Notes: generated by a model from the letters alone, not told the origin. A DNA stretch of 64,000 nt from Chlorella sorokiniana (GCA_025917655.1 CP084615.1:2170001-2234000), one strand, 5' to 3'. Positions 51,301-64,000 are shown, numbered from the stretch's first letter. Numbers and translations are program-made.

Positions 51301-54300
51301 CCAAGAAGGGCGACAGCGACAAGTTTGGCAACATGGACCCCATGGGTGGGTGCCGCTCGCGGCCTGCCTGGCATGTTCGCCAAGCACATATCGCTGCCGA
51401 CGCCAGGGCGGCGTTCCAGGCGCCGCTTCAGCTCGTGCAGCTGCCAAGCATGCATGCACCTGCCGCTGGCTGGTCACCCCGGTGCCCCTCCCCCTTCCTC
51501 CCCGTCGCCCCCCTCGCAGACTTCCAGCGCCTGATGTACGTCAAGTGGTACCGCTCCATGGTGCAGCCGGGCGAGGCGGTGGGCGTCATCGCGGCGCAGT
51601 CCATTGGCGAGCCGTCCACGCAGGTGCGCAAAAGCGGGGGGCGGGTTTGGGGTGCTGGTTGTGTAATCAGGATTTTTTGTTTTCTTTCGCATCTTCTTGC
51701 TGGTTTCCTTGGTTCTGCATCTTCTCTCATCCTCCTGGTCCCTGATGACCCAAGGCGTGCTGGATGGATCTCCCCCTCTCCACACACATAAGCACACAAA
51801 CACACCACGCTCCCCCATCCCCGCCCGCGCTCACCCTCCCGTAGATGACCCTGAACACCTTCCACATGGCGGGCCGCGGCGAGGCAAACGTCACGCTGGG
51901 CATTCCCCGCCTGCGAGAGATCCTGATGACCGCCGCCGCATCCATCAAGACGCCCGTCATGACGCTGCCGCTGCACCCGGGCCTGGGCGGCGAGGCCGCC
52001 GCCGACCTCGCTGTCCGCCTGAAGCGCATCCGGCTGGCGGAGGCGCTGCGCTGTGAGTGGGGGTGGTGCGGGGGCGCAGCCCGGCAGCTTTTGTGGATCG
52101 GCGGAATGCATGCGTCTGTTTGTGGACTGGAAGAGCGGCCTGCAGGACGCTTGCATGCAAGCCAGTCTCTAGTGATTTTTCCCTCAGAATAGGCTGCTTT
52201 TGGCTGATGCATGGCTGCGCCCTTTCATACAGCCCTGGTGGTGGAGGAGAACGTGATTGCCAAGGCCCCCTCCATCCCCTTTGGCCGCGGCCGCGTGTAC
52301 GCCGTCCGCCTGCAGGTGGGCCGCGCCGCCGCTGCAGCCCTGCCTGCCTCGCTGCCCCGCGTACGCCAGGTTTTCCAGATTTCTCACCTGCCGTGGCGCG
52401 GGGCCTCGGTTGTTGCATGGCAGACACGGCTGATGCCAAGCCCCCGCTCTTGCCACCACCAGCGCTCTCATGCTCCCCCTTCCCCCGCCCCCTCCCTCCG
52501 CCCCCGGGTCACCCTGCTTCCTCCCACCTCACCCCGCCCCTCTCCCCCAAACCAACCACTTCGATCAACCCAATCAAACCGGAAACAGTTCTACCCCGAC
52601 CACATGTACCCCGAGGAGCTGGGGGTGACCTGGCGGGAGATCAGCGCCTGCTTCACCAACGACTTTGTGCCGCGCCTCATGGTGGGCAACGGGGTGTAGA
52701 GCCGCCCCGTGATGCGTTGGGGTGGCCCCTGCAGCTGTGCAGGCCTGCGGACGTGATGTGCTGGCAGCCGCCTTGCTGGCGGAGTGGGGTGGCCCAAGTG
52801 GGGCTGACGTGCGGCGAGTGGTCCCCCTCCCTAGTCACCTGCCGTGCCTGCGCCTTTCCTCCCCCGCAGGCCGCCATCAAGGCCGCCATCAAGCGCTCCT
52901 CCGCCCTCGGGGCCAAGATCAGCCCGGTGGCGGTGGCCAAGGTGGGCGGCGAGGAGGGCGGCGAGCCTCTGGCCTCCGAGACGGCGGCGCCCGGGCGGCG
53001 GCGGCGCAGCGAGAAGGACGACGACGACGAGAATGCAGAGGTGGGTGGGGCATGCAGCTGCGCTCTGCTTGTAGCGCAAGGCGGGCAGGTGGGCAGTGAT
53101 GCGGGTTCTGCAATCGTGATTTCAACGAGGAGTGCGCTGCTCATCCGCCCACACTTCCTGTTCGGTTGTGTCACAGCCCCGCCTACCGTGCTCTCTGGCA
53201 CCACTCCACCCTGTACCGCTTCTGCACCGCAGGAGGACGAGCAGTACCAGGAGGGCAAGCTGCGCTTTGCGGGTGGGCGCGGCGAGCAGGCCACGTACGG
53301 CGCAGGCGACGAGGAGGACGCCGCCATTCAAAAGCAGATGGAGCGGGAGGCGCGGCGCCGCGACGACGGCGGCAGCGACGACGAGGGTGCGCTCGAGTGG
53401 CATGCCGCTGGCATTGGTCGGCGCACCCCGCTCTTCCGTGCCCTGTTCAACAACCTAACATGCTGGCTGCTGATGTGCACTGAGATGTCTAGACGCTGTG
53501 GCCTGTGCTGCGCCTGGCGGAGCCACCATGCTGAGGCACCACGCTTGTGTTCATCGCACCCGCAGGTGCCGAGCAGGAGGCGACGCCCGCGCCTGAAACC
53601 GAGGGGTCGCCCGCGCCGGCGGGTGCTGCGGGGCGCGGCCGCAAGGGCGGCCCTCCCTCCGGCCTGGAGACCGGCACTGCGGTGGACTCTGAGCGGCTGA
53701 TGTGCGAGCTGAGCATCCAGGTGCTGCTGACGCCGCTGCTTCTGCTCCCCATTCCAGCGCCGCCAGCGCTGCACCCACAACGATTATATCGGCCCGCGCA
53801 GCCCAGTCCTTGCCGGGCAAAGGCTGGAGTGCCAGTGCCGCGTGCGTGGGGCGCCGCTGAGCTTCCTTCTGAGTGCTGCTCCGTGCCCTATGCGCAGGTG
53901 CCGCTGGACTGCCCCAAGCTGCTGATGCGGGAGCTGACAGAGAAGGTGGCTGCCGACACCATCATGCGCGGCGTGCCGGGTGAGCCAGCCCTGAGCAGAC
54001 CCCCTTCATCATGCGTGTTGCTGGGCGGGGGCAGGCCGCAGCCGTCGTGCGGGGGTCGCCAGCGGGGGCAGCGCAGCGTCGAAGCGCAGCCAGCAGCGCA
54101 GGTGGTCTCGGGAAGCAGGGGTCAGCGTTGCGCGGGTGCATGACAGGTGGCGGCCGGGCCAGCACGAGTCACTGGCCTGAGTCGACAGAAGGCATGGCGA
54201 TGGCCACCATTGAGCTGCCCGCCTCGCCTGGCTCCCACGGTAAAGGCGCCCGAATTGCTTTCCTTGTCCCCCCGCCCCCCGCCCCCCCCACAGGCGTGAG

Positions 54301-55234
54301 CAAGTCATACACCCTGGATGCCGCGGCTGACGGGCGGCAGGTGCTGCAGACCGACGGCATCAACCTGCGCGGCGTGTGGCCCTGCCAGGCAAGCGCCGCC
54401 GCCGCTGCCCGCGCCGCCCTTCCGCTGCTCCCCTCCCGGGAGGTCTTAACAGCCTGCAGCTGCCAACCGGCCTTGCCTCTCATCGTGCCAGGTTCCCTCC
54501 CGCCCTCCCCAACCCCTGTTGCTCCTTGCCACACAGCGCCAGCTGCCTCACCTCCCCCCCGCCCGCCGCTCTCCCGCCCCCGCAGGACCTGATAGACTGC
54601 GCGCGCATGTCGTGCAACAGCCCCGCCGCCATGCTGGCCGCGTACGGCGTGGAGGCGTGCCGCGCCACCATCGTGAGGGAGGTGTCGGGGGTGTTTGGGG
54701 CGTACGGCATCGGCGTCGACCCCGACACCTCTCCCTCATCGCAGACTTCATGACGCACCTGGTGGGCGGCGGGGGGGGAGGGCTGGGGCGGCGGCGGGGC
54801 TGCTCCCGGGGGCTGTTGTCGGGGACAGCTTGTGATTTGTGTGGTCTTGGGACCGGGATATCAAATGGTGGCAAGGCGTGCCTGCCGAGCGCTGCCGCCT
54901 AGGCCTGAGCTCTGTCCCCCGACGTTGCCCTTTGCAGGGCGGTTACCGCGCGTGCAACCGCATCGGCATCGAGGCATGCACCTCTCCCCTGCTGAAGATC
55001 AGCTTTGAGACGGCGGCGTCCTTCCTCGTCTCCGCCACCCTGCACGGCGACGTGGATGCCCTCACCTCCCCAGCCTCCCGCATCGTGCTGGGGCGCCCCG
55101 TGGGCGTGGGCACGGGCTGCCTGGAGCTCGTGCAGCAGCTGGACGCCCGGCGGCGTGACGTCGCGCGACTTTGGGCCCTGTGCCTTTGGGCCCTGTGCAC
55201 CGTCTGTGGCATCCAAACCTTACCAGCTTGGTGA
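42334..55234 (+). CDS. NRPA1: DNA-directed RNA polymerase I largest subunit
   Basis: A multi-exon gene covering about 13 kb. Exon 1 (42334-42414) is [20 protein letters not shown] and GFFNDEE, followed by [17 protein letters not shown] and a zinc site ([20 protein letters not shown]). Landmarks in order: [87 protein letters not shown] (catalytic Mg site, about 47335-47385), [49 protein letters not shown] (51568-51621), [10 protein letters not shown] (trigger loop), an acidic Lys/Asp/Glu insert near 53000-53390, and [20 protein letters not shown] close to the C terminus. The HYANC context and C terminus match the pol I rather than pol II or III subunit, and there is no CTD heptad repeat. It transcribes rRNA precursors in the nucleolus. 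Several G/C-run deletions interrupt the frame, for example 42669-42674. Confidence 0.96.
42415..42600 (+). other. GC-AG first intron of NRPA1
   Basis: The donor reads GAG|GCAAGC and the acceptor TTGCCAG|GTGCGC. The phase-0 join gives FFNDEE-VRKISV, which matches the N-terminal pattern of largest-subunit proteins. Confidence 0.8.
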
Positions 55235-55388
55235 TGTAACAGCACTTTGCTGAAAAATTTGTCCGTTCCATGCGGTGGTATTGAAGAGGTCAGCTTTGCT
55301 GGGGGTTGGCATGGAAGGCTCCGTGGCGGCGCTCACCCACAGGCAACCGGCGGCAGCAGCCGGCGGCGGCGCCACCTCAGCGGCGGCA

Positions 55389-56466
55389 TGACCCCTCGCC
55401 TGCAAGGTCTCCAGCGCCCTGCTTCCGACAATCCGGCACACAGCGGAAGTAATCGGCACAGGTTGGGGGAATCTCGGGCCCATGCACCAGTCTTGAAAGG
55501 GCAGCACGCAGCAGGTTCCACTCACTCCCATCAAGACCAACTCTCGCTGCAGGTGCCTTCATTGCCCCACCAAGTGCTCTATCACTGCAAATCGGGAACA
55601 TCCTGCCTCGGCACCCCCTGTCTTCAGCGGGCGCAACAGGAACGGAAGAGCCGAAGAGCAGCGCGGAGCCGAAGCAAAACAGTCGCCCCAATGCCCCCAA
55701 GAAGCGTAGACCTCTTGTGTGGCTGCCCCTGACCTGGAAACCCCTAGTGACCGTGAGCTTGGCAGCACGCCATTTGAGGGGTGGCTGCCGGTGCCTGTGC
55801 TGGGTGTCAGCACACTCGCTGCTGGCACGGAATGCCGCACACTCATTGCCCGCTGCAATCGAGCTGGTTGGCAGCCGCCACGCTTGGGCGGCGGGTGCCT
55901 CTGCCTGCCTGCTCCGCCTGCCACCGAGGCAGTCCCACCGGCCGCTGTCTTTCCGGCTGCCTCCGCCCTCATCGTGCTATTTGCGCGTTGAGTAGTTGTT
56001 GGGCAACCGGGCTGCGCTTGCGGCGCCAGTACTGCGACGCCCTGCCATGGCGGCGCGCTACCCACCGAGCAGCTGCCTCACTGCGACTCAACCCCCTTTC
56101 TTGGCCCCTGCCCCCTGCCTGCTGCAGTCTGCCGGCGAGTTTCGAGAGTACTATCTTCCTCTCAGCAATGAGGAGATTGAAAAGGACCTGCATCATTTGT
56201 CGGCACTGCTGCAGCAGATGGGGGCTGGCAAGCGCACTCGCCGCTCCGCCGCCGTGCACATGCAGGCGGCAGCTGGCGAGGCCAGCAGCGATGAGTACAG
56301 CCCCAGCAGCCAGCAGGGAGAGGATGAGAACGAGAGCGGCAACCCCTCTGACCAGCAACAGTGGGCAGGGCACGAGCACATGGCGCAGCATGCGGGCATA
56401 GGCGGCGCTCCCCAGGGCGCTCTAGCGCCTGCAGCGCCACAGCAGCAGCAGGTTGCCATGGCGTAG
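55389..56466 (+). CDS. Unknown nuclear-type protein with FR-x3-L-x-L-x3-EIE motif
   Basis: I do not recognise this gene. Coding character is visible in three parts. Near 55553-55725 the frame reads SSAGATGTEEPKSSAEPKQN and then RPNAPKKRRPLVWLP, with a nuclear-localisation-like PKKRR. If one C is added to the run at 55726-55729, it continues DLETPSDRELGSTPFEGWLP and VPVLGVSTLAAGTECRTLIA. The last exon starts at 56128 after CTGCTGCAG and reads SAGEFREYYLPLSNEEIEKD, LHHLSALLQQMG, KRTRRSAAVHMQ, then a Ser/Asp/Gln-rich tail to the stop at 56466. The start (ATG 55389) and the short intron near 55515-55552 are guesses. The FREYYLPLSNEEIEKD block resembles one in the gene at 57489. Confidence 0.45.
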
Positions 56467-57488
56467 GCCAAGGCGGAGGGTCCAGTGGCCCACAGCCCCT
56501 GTACATTGTTTGTTCCTCCGATTCCCATGTTCCTGTGCAGGCAACCCTGAGATATTGCTGCATTGCTCCGAGCACGTGCGTATCCCCGCCCCTCCCGCCC
56601 TTTTTTCCCTTGGCCCTTTTAGGAGGCTTGATGCCTCGGGCAACGGGCTTGATAGGCAGTGTTACGCTCCCTCCATCCCATGTAATTGCCCGTCCGCTTT
56701 TATGAAACCAGAGCATCCAATCAGGGAGGATCCTGCCAGTCCCGTGGATAAGCTGAGGTCACCACCGTTGCCGTCGCTGCCCGCAGGTTGATCTGTCGAC
56801 GCCGTCATGCCAGCTAGCTGCACTCTCAAGTGTAGTGTGCAGGCTCACATCCGATTGTGTTCCACCTGGTAAGGCGCCGCCTGGGCCCGGATTGTCAATG
56901 ATGAGCAATGGCAGCGTGCACAGCGCACATCTTCATGCATGTCGGGCGCAACTGCCGCCCTCAACTTCACTGTTTATTCGAAACGCAATCTCCTGCTGAG
57001 AATTACACTCGTTCTCGCACATTAATTGGCGGACCGGCACACGTTCCTGCCGTGTATCCGTGAGTGCCGCTGTTTCTGCCCACACACGGGCCCCCAGCCA
57101 CTGCCATCCCTCCCCATCAGCCTTGCATCTGGCTCAGCCGAGCGCTGCTGCAGACAACCCTGAACAAGTTGAAGGTCAAGTGGGCCTGCTCTGCAGCCGT
57201 CAATCCCGTGAGTTGCTATCGCCAGCTCCCACGCCTTGATGACTTTTATGCCCAACAGCCGCATTTGGCAAGAGCGACCCCTGTTGACTTCGGCTGCATG
57301 GGAGAAGTGTGCGGCAGCCATTGCCACAACAGCCCGGGTTCCCCCTGCCACCGGTGTAACTGAGCATAAATACATCGCGACATGTTAATGCCGCGCCCGA
57401 CGTACATGTTACCGACCTTGCGTTTATCCCTGCCGCCGCCGCCGCCTGCCCCCTTGCAGTACCAGCCGTGCGTGCAGTTCAGCCCAAC
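56467..57488. other. Intergenic region of about 1 kb
   Basis: Between two plus-strand genes of unknown function. It should hold the 3' end of the first and the promoter of the second. Short open frames here have no recognisable similarity, and I found no RNA gene. Confidence 0.5.
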
Positions 57489-58151
57489 ATGGCTCCCAAG
57501 CGCGGCATCAAGAAGTCCAAGGTGAAACACCAAACATTCTACATGCCATATAAGGTGATTTCACATCAAGAAAGAAAGGGTTTGACCTAGTGCTATTGCT
57601 GGGTGCTGAGGCGGGGCATCCGCTGCTGAGTTGAATGTCGCCGCTACAGCCAGCTGCACATGTAGCGCGCTGGCAGCCTTCCTGTTGCTTGCCAAGCCCG
57701 ATCTGCTCGTGGCTAGCCTGTGCTCTGTGCTCTGCGCTCAAGTTGGCATCTTGCTCCTCTGCAGTTCCGTCCCATCCCGCTCTCTCTCACGCCCTCCGAA
57801 ATCGAGCACGACGTGCAGCTCATGCACACGCAGCTGGCCGCGCAGCGCGCAGCCCTGAAGCGGGCCTCCCTGACTCGCATTGCATTGCCGGCTCAGGCCC
57901 CGACGCCCGGCCGTGCCATGCCTGTGCCGGCCGGCCGGGCTGACGCCCCTGTCCCTGCCGCCTACCAGCAGCCAGTCAAGTTGGCAGCCCTCCTGGACCA
58001 TCAGCGCGCCCTGGCGGCAGCCGCAGCCGCTAGCCTGCCAGTGGCCCTGCCGCAGCAACCCACTCCCTCCAAGCTGGCGTCCCCGAGCTGCAACGCGCAG
58101 CACCAGCAGCTGCTCCAGCAGCGGGCGCTGGCTGGCTATGCGCTTGCGTGA
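57489..58151 (+). CDS. Unknown 150-residue basic protein sharing the EIE motif
   Basis: Two exons, 57489-57554 and 57765-58151, join in phase 0 with no frame correction. Exon 1 is lysine-rich (MAPKRGIKKSKVKHQTFYMP, then YK). Exon 2 starts FRPIPLSLTPSEIEHDVQLM and HTQLAAQRAALKRASL, then an Ala/Pro/Gln-rich region with AALLDHQRALAAAAAASLPV and QHQQLLQQRALAGYALA. The block FRPIPLSLTPSEIEHD lines up without gaps with FREYYLPLSNEEIEKD of the gene ending at 56466, identical at F, R, L, L, E, I, E and D. The two genes may be diverged tandem duplicates. The basic N terminus suggests a nuclear protein. Function unknown. Confidence 0.55.
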
Positions 58152-58748
58152 CTCGGCGCTGGCGGCACAGCAAAGGCAGGCTGGTGTATCATGCTCAGCT
58201 CTGGCAAGCTCCATATCTGGCGGCTGTGCCCCAAGTTGGCAAAGAGCGCCCTTTTGCCGAACTGCACATACATTTTTCTTCATTCAAGCCTGATGATTTA
58301 GTGTACCACAGCAACCTGCTGCATCACCTTTTTTATCATCTTTTTCTTGTTTCCATTAGTGTGCTTTGCAATTCCATTAGTGTGCTTTGCACTTGTATAC
58401 AACTTCCAGGCGTGCAGCGACAGTTTGGCAGTATGCATGTGCAAGTGTGCAAAATCCTTCTCACCACCTTCCTCTGGCCTGCTGCCGACAATTACAGGCA
58501 CTCACTTAAGACAAGCAAAAATGCCATGATGTTATTGGAAGAAATATCCATCTCAAAAACAAGGACAAGTTATGAACGCAACACTGTGTGCTTGTGGAAA
58601 TACAAAGCGCAAGCAGGTATCAGGCTGCCTGCACTCGTGGCTGGCAACTCATCCCTCACAAACTGTCACTGCAACAGGAGGCTTCCTGCCCCTGCTGCTC
58701 TGCCCATGCGCATGTGCCTGGGCTGATGGTGGAGGGCAAGCCCTACGC
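58152..58748. other. Convergent 3' region, AT-richer
   Basis: Downstream ends of the plus-strand unknown gene and the minus-strand lumen-type gene. The stretch 58260-58400 is T-rich. Apart from the short direct repeat listed separately, nothing is supported. Confidence 0.5.
58351..58391 (+). repeat. 20-bp direct repeat, two copies one base apart
   Basis: The unit ttccattagtgtgctttgca occurs at 58351-58370 and 58372-58391. It lies in the convergent 3' region between two genes and probably reflects a local duplication. Confidence 0.85.
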
Positions 58749-60083
58749 CTAACGCGTTGCACGGTCCAGCTGGTCATTCAGCGTGCTTGGTGCGGACTTG
58801 ATGGCAGAGCCAGCGCGGTCAGCGGCCGAGTTAGCGCTGTCCTGCAAGAGGGAGCAGGCAGGGAAGGGGCTGGTTGACTGGCGGATGTCCCCAGCGGTGT
58901 ACTATGGGGTTGTAGACAGCAGACGTGACAGCAGCTGGCATACACCTGCCAACCTGCCCTCACAGCCACCCACCTTGAGATTGCGGGCGCCCTGCTGCAC
59001 TGCGTCGTTAGCCTGCCCCGTCGCTTGCTCAGCTGCACTCTTCACTTTGTCAGCACCCTGCTGCAGGAGAGACTTGGCACCCTCAGCAGCCTGCTCTCCA
59101 GTCTCAGCCGTCTTGTCCTGCACACGCTGGGCAGCCTGCCCAGCCCGGCTGGCACCATCCCGGGCCACCGACTTGGCGGAGGAACCAGCCTGGGCGGCCT
59201 TGTCAGCTGCGTCGTTAGCGGCAGCCCCCAGGCGAGAGGCCTGCGTGTCGCGCCCGACAGCTTGTCGGTCAGGTTGTTCAGCTTGCGCTGGAGGGCCTGC
59301 AGAGGGAGGGGAGAGGGCGGTTGGGGGCAGTTGAGCAGGAGGAGGCAACTCGGCTGGCTAGATGAACGGAGGAAACATGCCTGGCATGCCCTGCACACGC
59401 AACAGCGCCAAACAACCACGCATCCCACGCAGCAGATAGCCTGGCAGCCTGGCGCAGCCAGCCAGGGCAAGGCGGGCGCTGCCCGCCGCCCGGACCCACA
59501 CTGTGCGCACCTGGCCCGGGTTGAAGCCCTCGACGGCGGCGGTGCCTTCCTGGTTCTCCTGGAACTGGCGCGGCTCAGACAGGTCCTTCTCCCCGCACTC
59601 CAGCGCGCAGTTGGCCAGGTCGTCGTCGCAGCAGGGCTCCGACTGGGAGCGCACCTGGCCCGGGTAGCTGGTGCCGGAGGGGTTGGCGCCGCGCGGCTCG
59701 TTGGCCATGGTCGGATTGGCCGCCAGGGCTGCAGCGGCGTGGGGAGTGCCAGGGCAAGTTTGGCAGAGGGGAAGGCGCCGCAACATGCAGTCGCGCACAG
59801 TTTGACAGGCCCCGCTGTGCATGCAGGAAAGGGAGCTGGGGCCGAAGCTGCCAAATAAGCGGCGCTCGGCGACTCACCAGGCGAGCCCGCCAGCAGCGCC
59901 GCCGCCGCGGCGAGGCCGATCACAGCAGCGCCAGCCTGCTGGGCCCTTGAACGGGGCTCTGCAGAGGCACGCACGGGGCTGCAGCCTGCAGGCGCGCCTG
60001 ATGGGGGCGGGCGGTGGGGTCTGGCTGCCTGGCCTGTGCAGCAGCTGGCCAGCACCCTTGGTGGCAGAGCAGAGGGACATCAT
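58749..60083 (-). CDS. Probable thylakoid-lumen-targeted LEA-like helical protein
   Basis: The start at 60083 (MMSLCSATKGAGQLLHRPGS) gives a Ser/Arg/Pro-rich plastid-type leader. It is followed by RASAEPRSRAQQAG and a hydrophobic stretch (AVIGLAAAAALLAG) ending near ALAA, the layout of a bipartite thylakoid-lumen signal. Exon 2 (from about 59730) has TMANEPRGANPSGTSYPGQ, SEPCCDDDLANCALECGEKD (four Cys) and LSEPRQFQENQEGTAAVEGF. The remainder is a long Ala/Lys/Gln/Asp helix resembling LEA group 3 or apolipoprotein-like repeats (NDAADKAAQAGSSAKSVARD, QRVQDKTAETGEQAAEGAKS, DKVKSAAEQATGQANDAVQQ), ending LNDQLDRATR. Such helices often protect membranes or proteins in stress. The family and the lumen location are inferred. 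One or two frame corrections are needed, one within the leader. Confidence 0.6.
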
Positions 60084-60763
60084 GGATATAAGGCGTTGGA
60101 TTGTGAATCAAGAGGGTAAGAGAAGTGGAGAAGTGAGGAGGGGGGCATGGAAAGGCTTGATATAGGCCCTGCAAAGCCAGCCTGTGCTGACAAGGCAGCT
60201 GACAAAGTCAGCTCCTGGCTGGCTTCCTTCACACGCAACAACTACAACCAGCTCCGCTTCCTGCGACTCTCTCAAGGCGCCTGCTGAACGTAACACGTTG
60301 CTTGGAATGGATCCACGCACAATGCATAATAGCAAACGGATGGCAGGAGCAAGTGAGGGTGTGGCATCGCAGAAGCGGGAGGGGCCAGGCCCCCAGGGGC
60401 GAATACGAGGCAGGAGCACAGCACTGCAGGATGGCTATTGCTGCTATTGGATGTTGCAAATGAAGTCAAGCTGCAAGCAACACCGCTCCTGGGCTTCGGG
60501 CGCGGCATGTGCCCGCGCGTGGTGGCGGGCGGGGGGGCGCATGCTGTGCTGGCTCAGCCGGCGCGACATGCTTGGCGCTGCAGACGCTCAGTGGTGCTGG
60601 TTGTGCTTCCAGTCCAGCAGTGCTGCAAGCGATGCACGCAGTGAGTTGCTGGTGGGTTGGAGATCGGCAGTCAGCAGCTGCACATCAGCTTGGCGCCCGC
60701 CTCCCCACCCCCGCCGCCTTGGATCCGCCCACCCCCTTCCGCAGGGCACGCGCAACGACAGTC
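60084..60763. other. Intergenic between lumen-type and IF1-like genes
   Basis: Both neighbours are on the minus strand, so this holds the promoter of the lumen-type gene and the 3' end of the IF1-like gene. No conserved coding or RNA feature was recognised. Confidence 0.5.
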
Positions 60764-61638
60764 CTAACCAAGCTTGCCTTGGACATCCTCCTCGCTGACG
60801 TTGTACTTGCCCACAATCGCCTTCAGGGCCGACTTCTCTGCCTCCACGGCGCCCGCCGCAGCGTGCACGTCGTGCTGCGCAAGCAGGGTAGCGCGGCAGG
60901 TGAGCGGCAGCGAGCAGCGGTTGGAAAGCAGCGCCGATACATGCAGCACAGATACACAGGCAACAGCGAAGCGCACGGCAGACAGGAATCACGCCAACTG
61001 AATTGTTACGGTTGTTTTGCTGCGAAGGCGAAGCTCTGCAGCTTCCGAGCTGGAAAGGCCAGGGCGCAGCGGGCGCACCTGCTCTGCCGAAGCGCGGACC
61101 TTCTGCAGCAGCTTGCGCAGGATCTTCTCGTCCTCCTGCAGCAGACCCATGGGTACCAGGCAGTCAGGCTTCTCTTCTGCATGGTGCATGCAGGGCGTAC
61201 AGGCTTTCGCTCGAGCAGCGGTCCTTGCGCGCCCAAGGCCTGCATGTCTGCACAGATCCTGCCCAAGCTTGCAGCCTGTCCTAGAAACGTGGCACGCAGC
61301 AGACCTTCTTGAAGTACATCATCTGTGGAAAAGTCGACACGAGGGGCAGCGTCAATAAAGCGAGGAGGCAACCGCAGCGCAGCAGGTTGGGGCCTGGCGG
61401 CGCAGGTGCCAATTCCGCGTCACCGCAGCTTCTCACCTCCTCAGCGGCCTCCTTGTCATCATAACCTGGAACGAGGGAAAGGGGTAAGTGGAGGAAGTGA
61501 GAAGCAGTGCAGCACAACCCCCAAGTCGGGTTGTTGCGACTCGCCTTTCATGCCGGCCAAGCTCATGCTGCGCGTTCCAAGGGCAGCCTCCGCCCGGGGA
61601 ATCAGGCTGGGCGCCAAGCGAGTTGCGGCTCGCAGCAT
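60764..61638 (-). CDS. Probable mitochondrial ATPase inhibitor IF1
   Basis: Five exons (61638-61545, 61465-61437, 61322-61305, 61135-61079, 60874-60764) join exactly to 102 residues with no frame correction. The N terminus MLRAATRLAPSLIPRAEAAL with GTRSMSLAG is a mitochondrial presequence. The core YDDKEAAEEMMYFKKEDEKI followed by LRKLLQKVRASAEQ matches the inhibitory helix of IF1 ([KR]E-x-AEE-x-x-YF, then basic-leucine pattern). The C terminus is helical (AGAVEAEKSALKAIVGKYN) and ends SEEDVQGKLG. IF1 blocks ATP hydrolysis by the F1 motor when the proton gradient collapses. Two exons are tiny, 29 and 18 bases, and the first intron has a GC donor (AAAG|GCGAGT). Other small mitochondrial helical proteins are possible. 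Confidence 0.75.
61466..61544 (-). other. GC-AG first intron of the IF1-like gene
   Basis: The donor reads AAAG|GCGAGT and the acceptor TTCCAG|GTTATG. The phase-1 join gives GMKG-YDDKE and keeps the full frame to the stop. Confidence 0.8.
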
Positions 61639-62137
61639 ATTGGCGATCGGTCGGCTGGAGGGAAGAGCAGTGGCGTGTAGGGTAGATGGAATGGGGATTT
61701 GCGACGCGATACAGTGAGCTTTCGGTTTGCCATGAGGGCGACATGGAAGAGAAGCATGGCAGCCACGTAGGCCTCCTCCCAAACCATGGGACCCCACCGG
61801 CGTGCGCTCCATCGCTAAAGCGCCTGTTCTGCACTTTGTGCACTTGGGGCACAGACGGGCGGCCTTCTTCTTGCAAGCAGCCGCCCACCTCAGGCCATCC
61901 TTCTTGTGTGCCTGCGGCTGGCTGGACGCGTAGCTAAGCAACCGACCGCTGTGTAAAGAACCTAGGTGAGCGCCCGATCGCTCTGCAGCCACTCCTGGTC
62001 AGTCGGCACAGCCAGCGCTAGAGGCGCTGCCGTCGGTGCTGCCGCCGCTTCCGAGCACCGTGCTCGTCCCGCCCTGCAAAGCTGCCCCGCCGCTTCCCTG
62101 CGCAGGGCGCGCCACGCAGGCTGCTCACCTGGCCACC
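61639..62137. promoter_or_regulatory. Divergent intergenic region between IF1-like and Miro genes
   Basis: About 500 bp between divergent start codons, both leading to mitochondrial proteins. It should hold both promoters. No shared element was recognised. Confidence 0.45.

Positions 62138-64000
<1,863 letters not shown>

Noticed and set aside
42334-55234. RNA polymerase II or III largest subunit
   Set aside because: The [16 protein letters not shown] context and the C-terminal [14 protein letters not shown] segment fit polymerase I; no CTD heptads are present.

Overview
The window is nuclear DNA of a unicellular green alga (Chlorophyta; a Chlorella-like trebouxiophyte is plausible but not proven). 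Evidence: very high GC, intron-dense genes on both strands with short GT-AG and several GC-AG introns, plant-type proteins (SIZ1, a GTE-like bromodomain protein, CID/Smr, an organelle-targeted set), and no operons or transposons. I counted about 20 genes. Most long open frames are antisense shadows caused by GC richness.

Left to right: a LysM membrane protein (-), a SIZ1/PIAS SUMO-ligase homologue (-), DPM3 (+), a thioredoxin-PUB fusion (+), a short-chain dehydrogenase (-), an R3H/G-patch protein of the SQS1 type (+), a bromodomain-NET protein (+), guanine deaminase (-), a Tim44-related mitochondrial protein (+), a RecQ helicase (-), proteasome ATPase RPT2 (-), a probable NNF1 kinetochore subunit (+), a CUE/DUF1771/Smr protein (-), a 139-residue unknown (+), nuclear poly(A) polymerase (-), the RNA polymerase I largest subunit NRPA1 spanning about 13 kb (+), two small unknown genes sharing a motif (+), a probable thylakoid-lumen LEA-like protein (-), a probable mitochondrial ATPase inhibitor IF1 (-), and the 5' part of a Miro GTPase (+, cut by the window end).

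The genes do not form a single pathway. They are mostly housekeeping genes, often in divergent pairs sharing 350-750 bp upstream regions. Two themes recur: SUMO/ubiquitin/proteasome-linked proteins (SIZ1, Trx-PUB, RPT2, CUE-Smr) and mitochondrial proteins (Tim44-like, IF1, Miro).

Two observations deserve attention. First, the SIZ1 homologue keeps SAP, PHD, PINIT and SIM elements but every SP-RING zinc ligand is replaced, suggesting a U-box-like zinc-free SP-RING. Second, many obviously essential genes (RPT2, NRPA1, PAP, Miro) carry apparent single-base deletions, nearly all in G/C homopolymers. These look like consensus errors rather than pseudogenization and must be kept in mind when reading any gene model here. 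Reading frames below are described across those sites.
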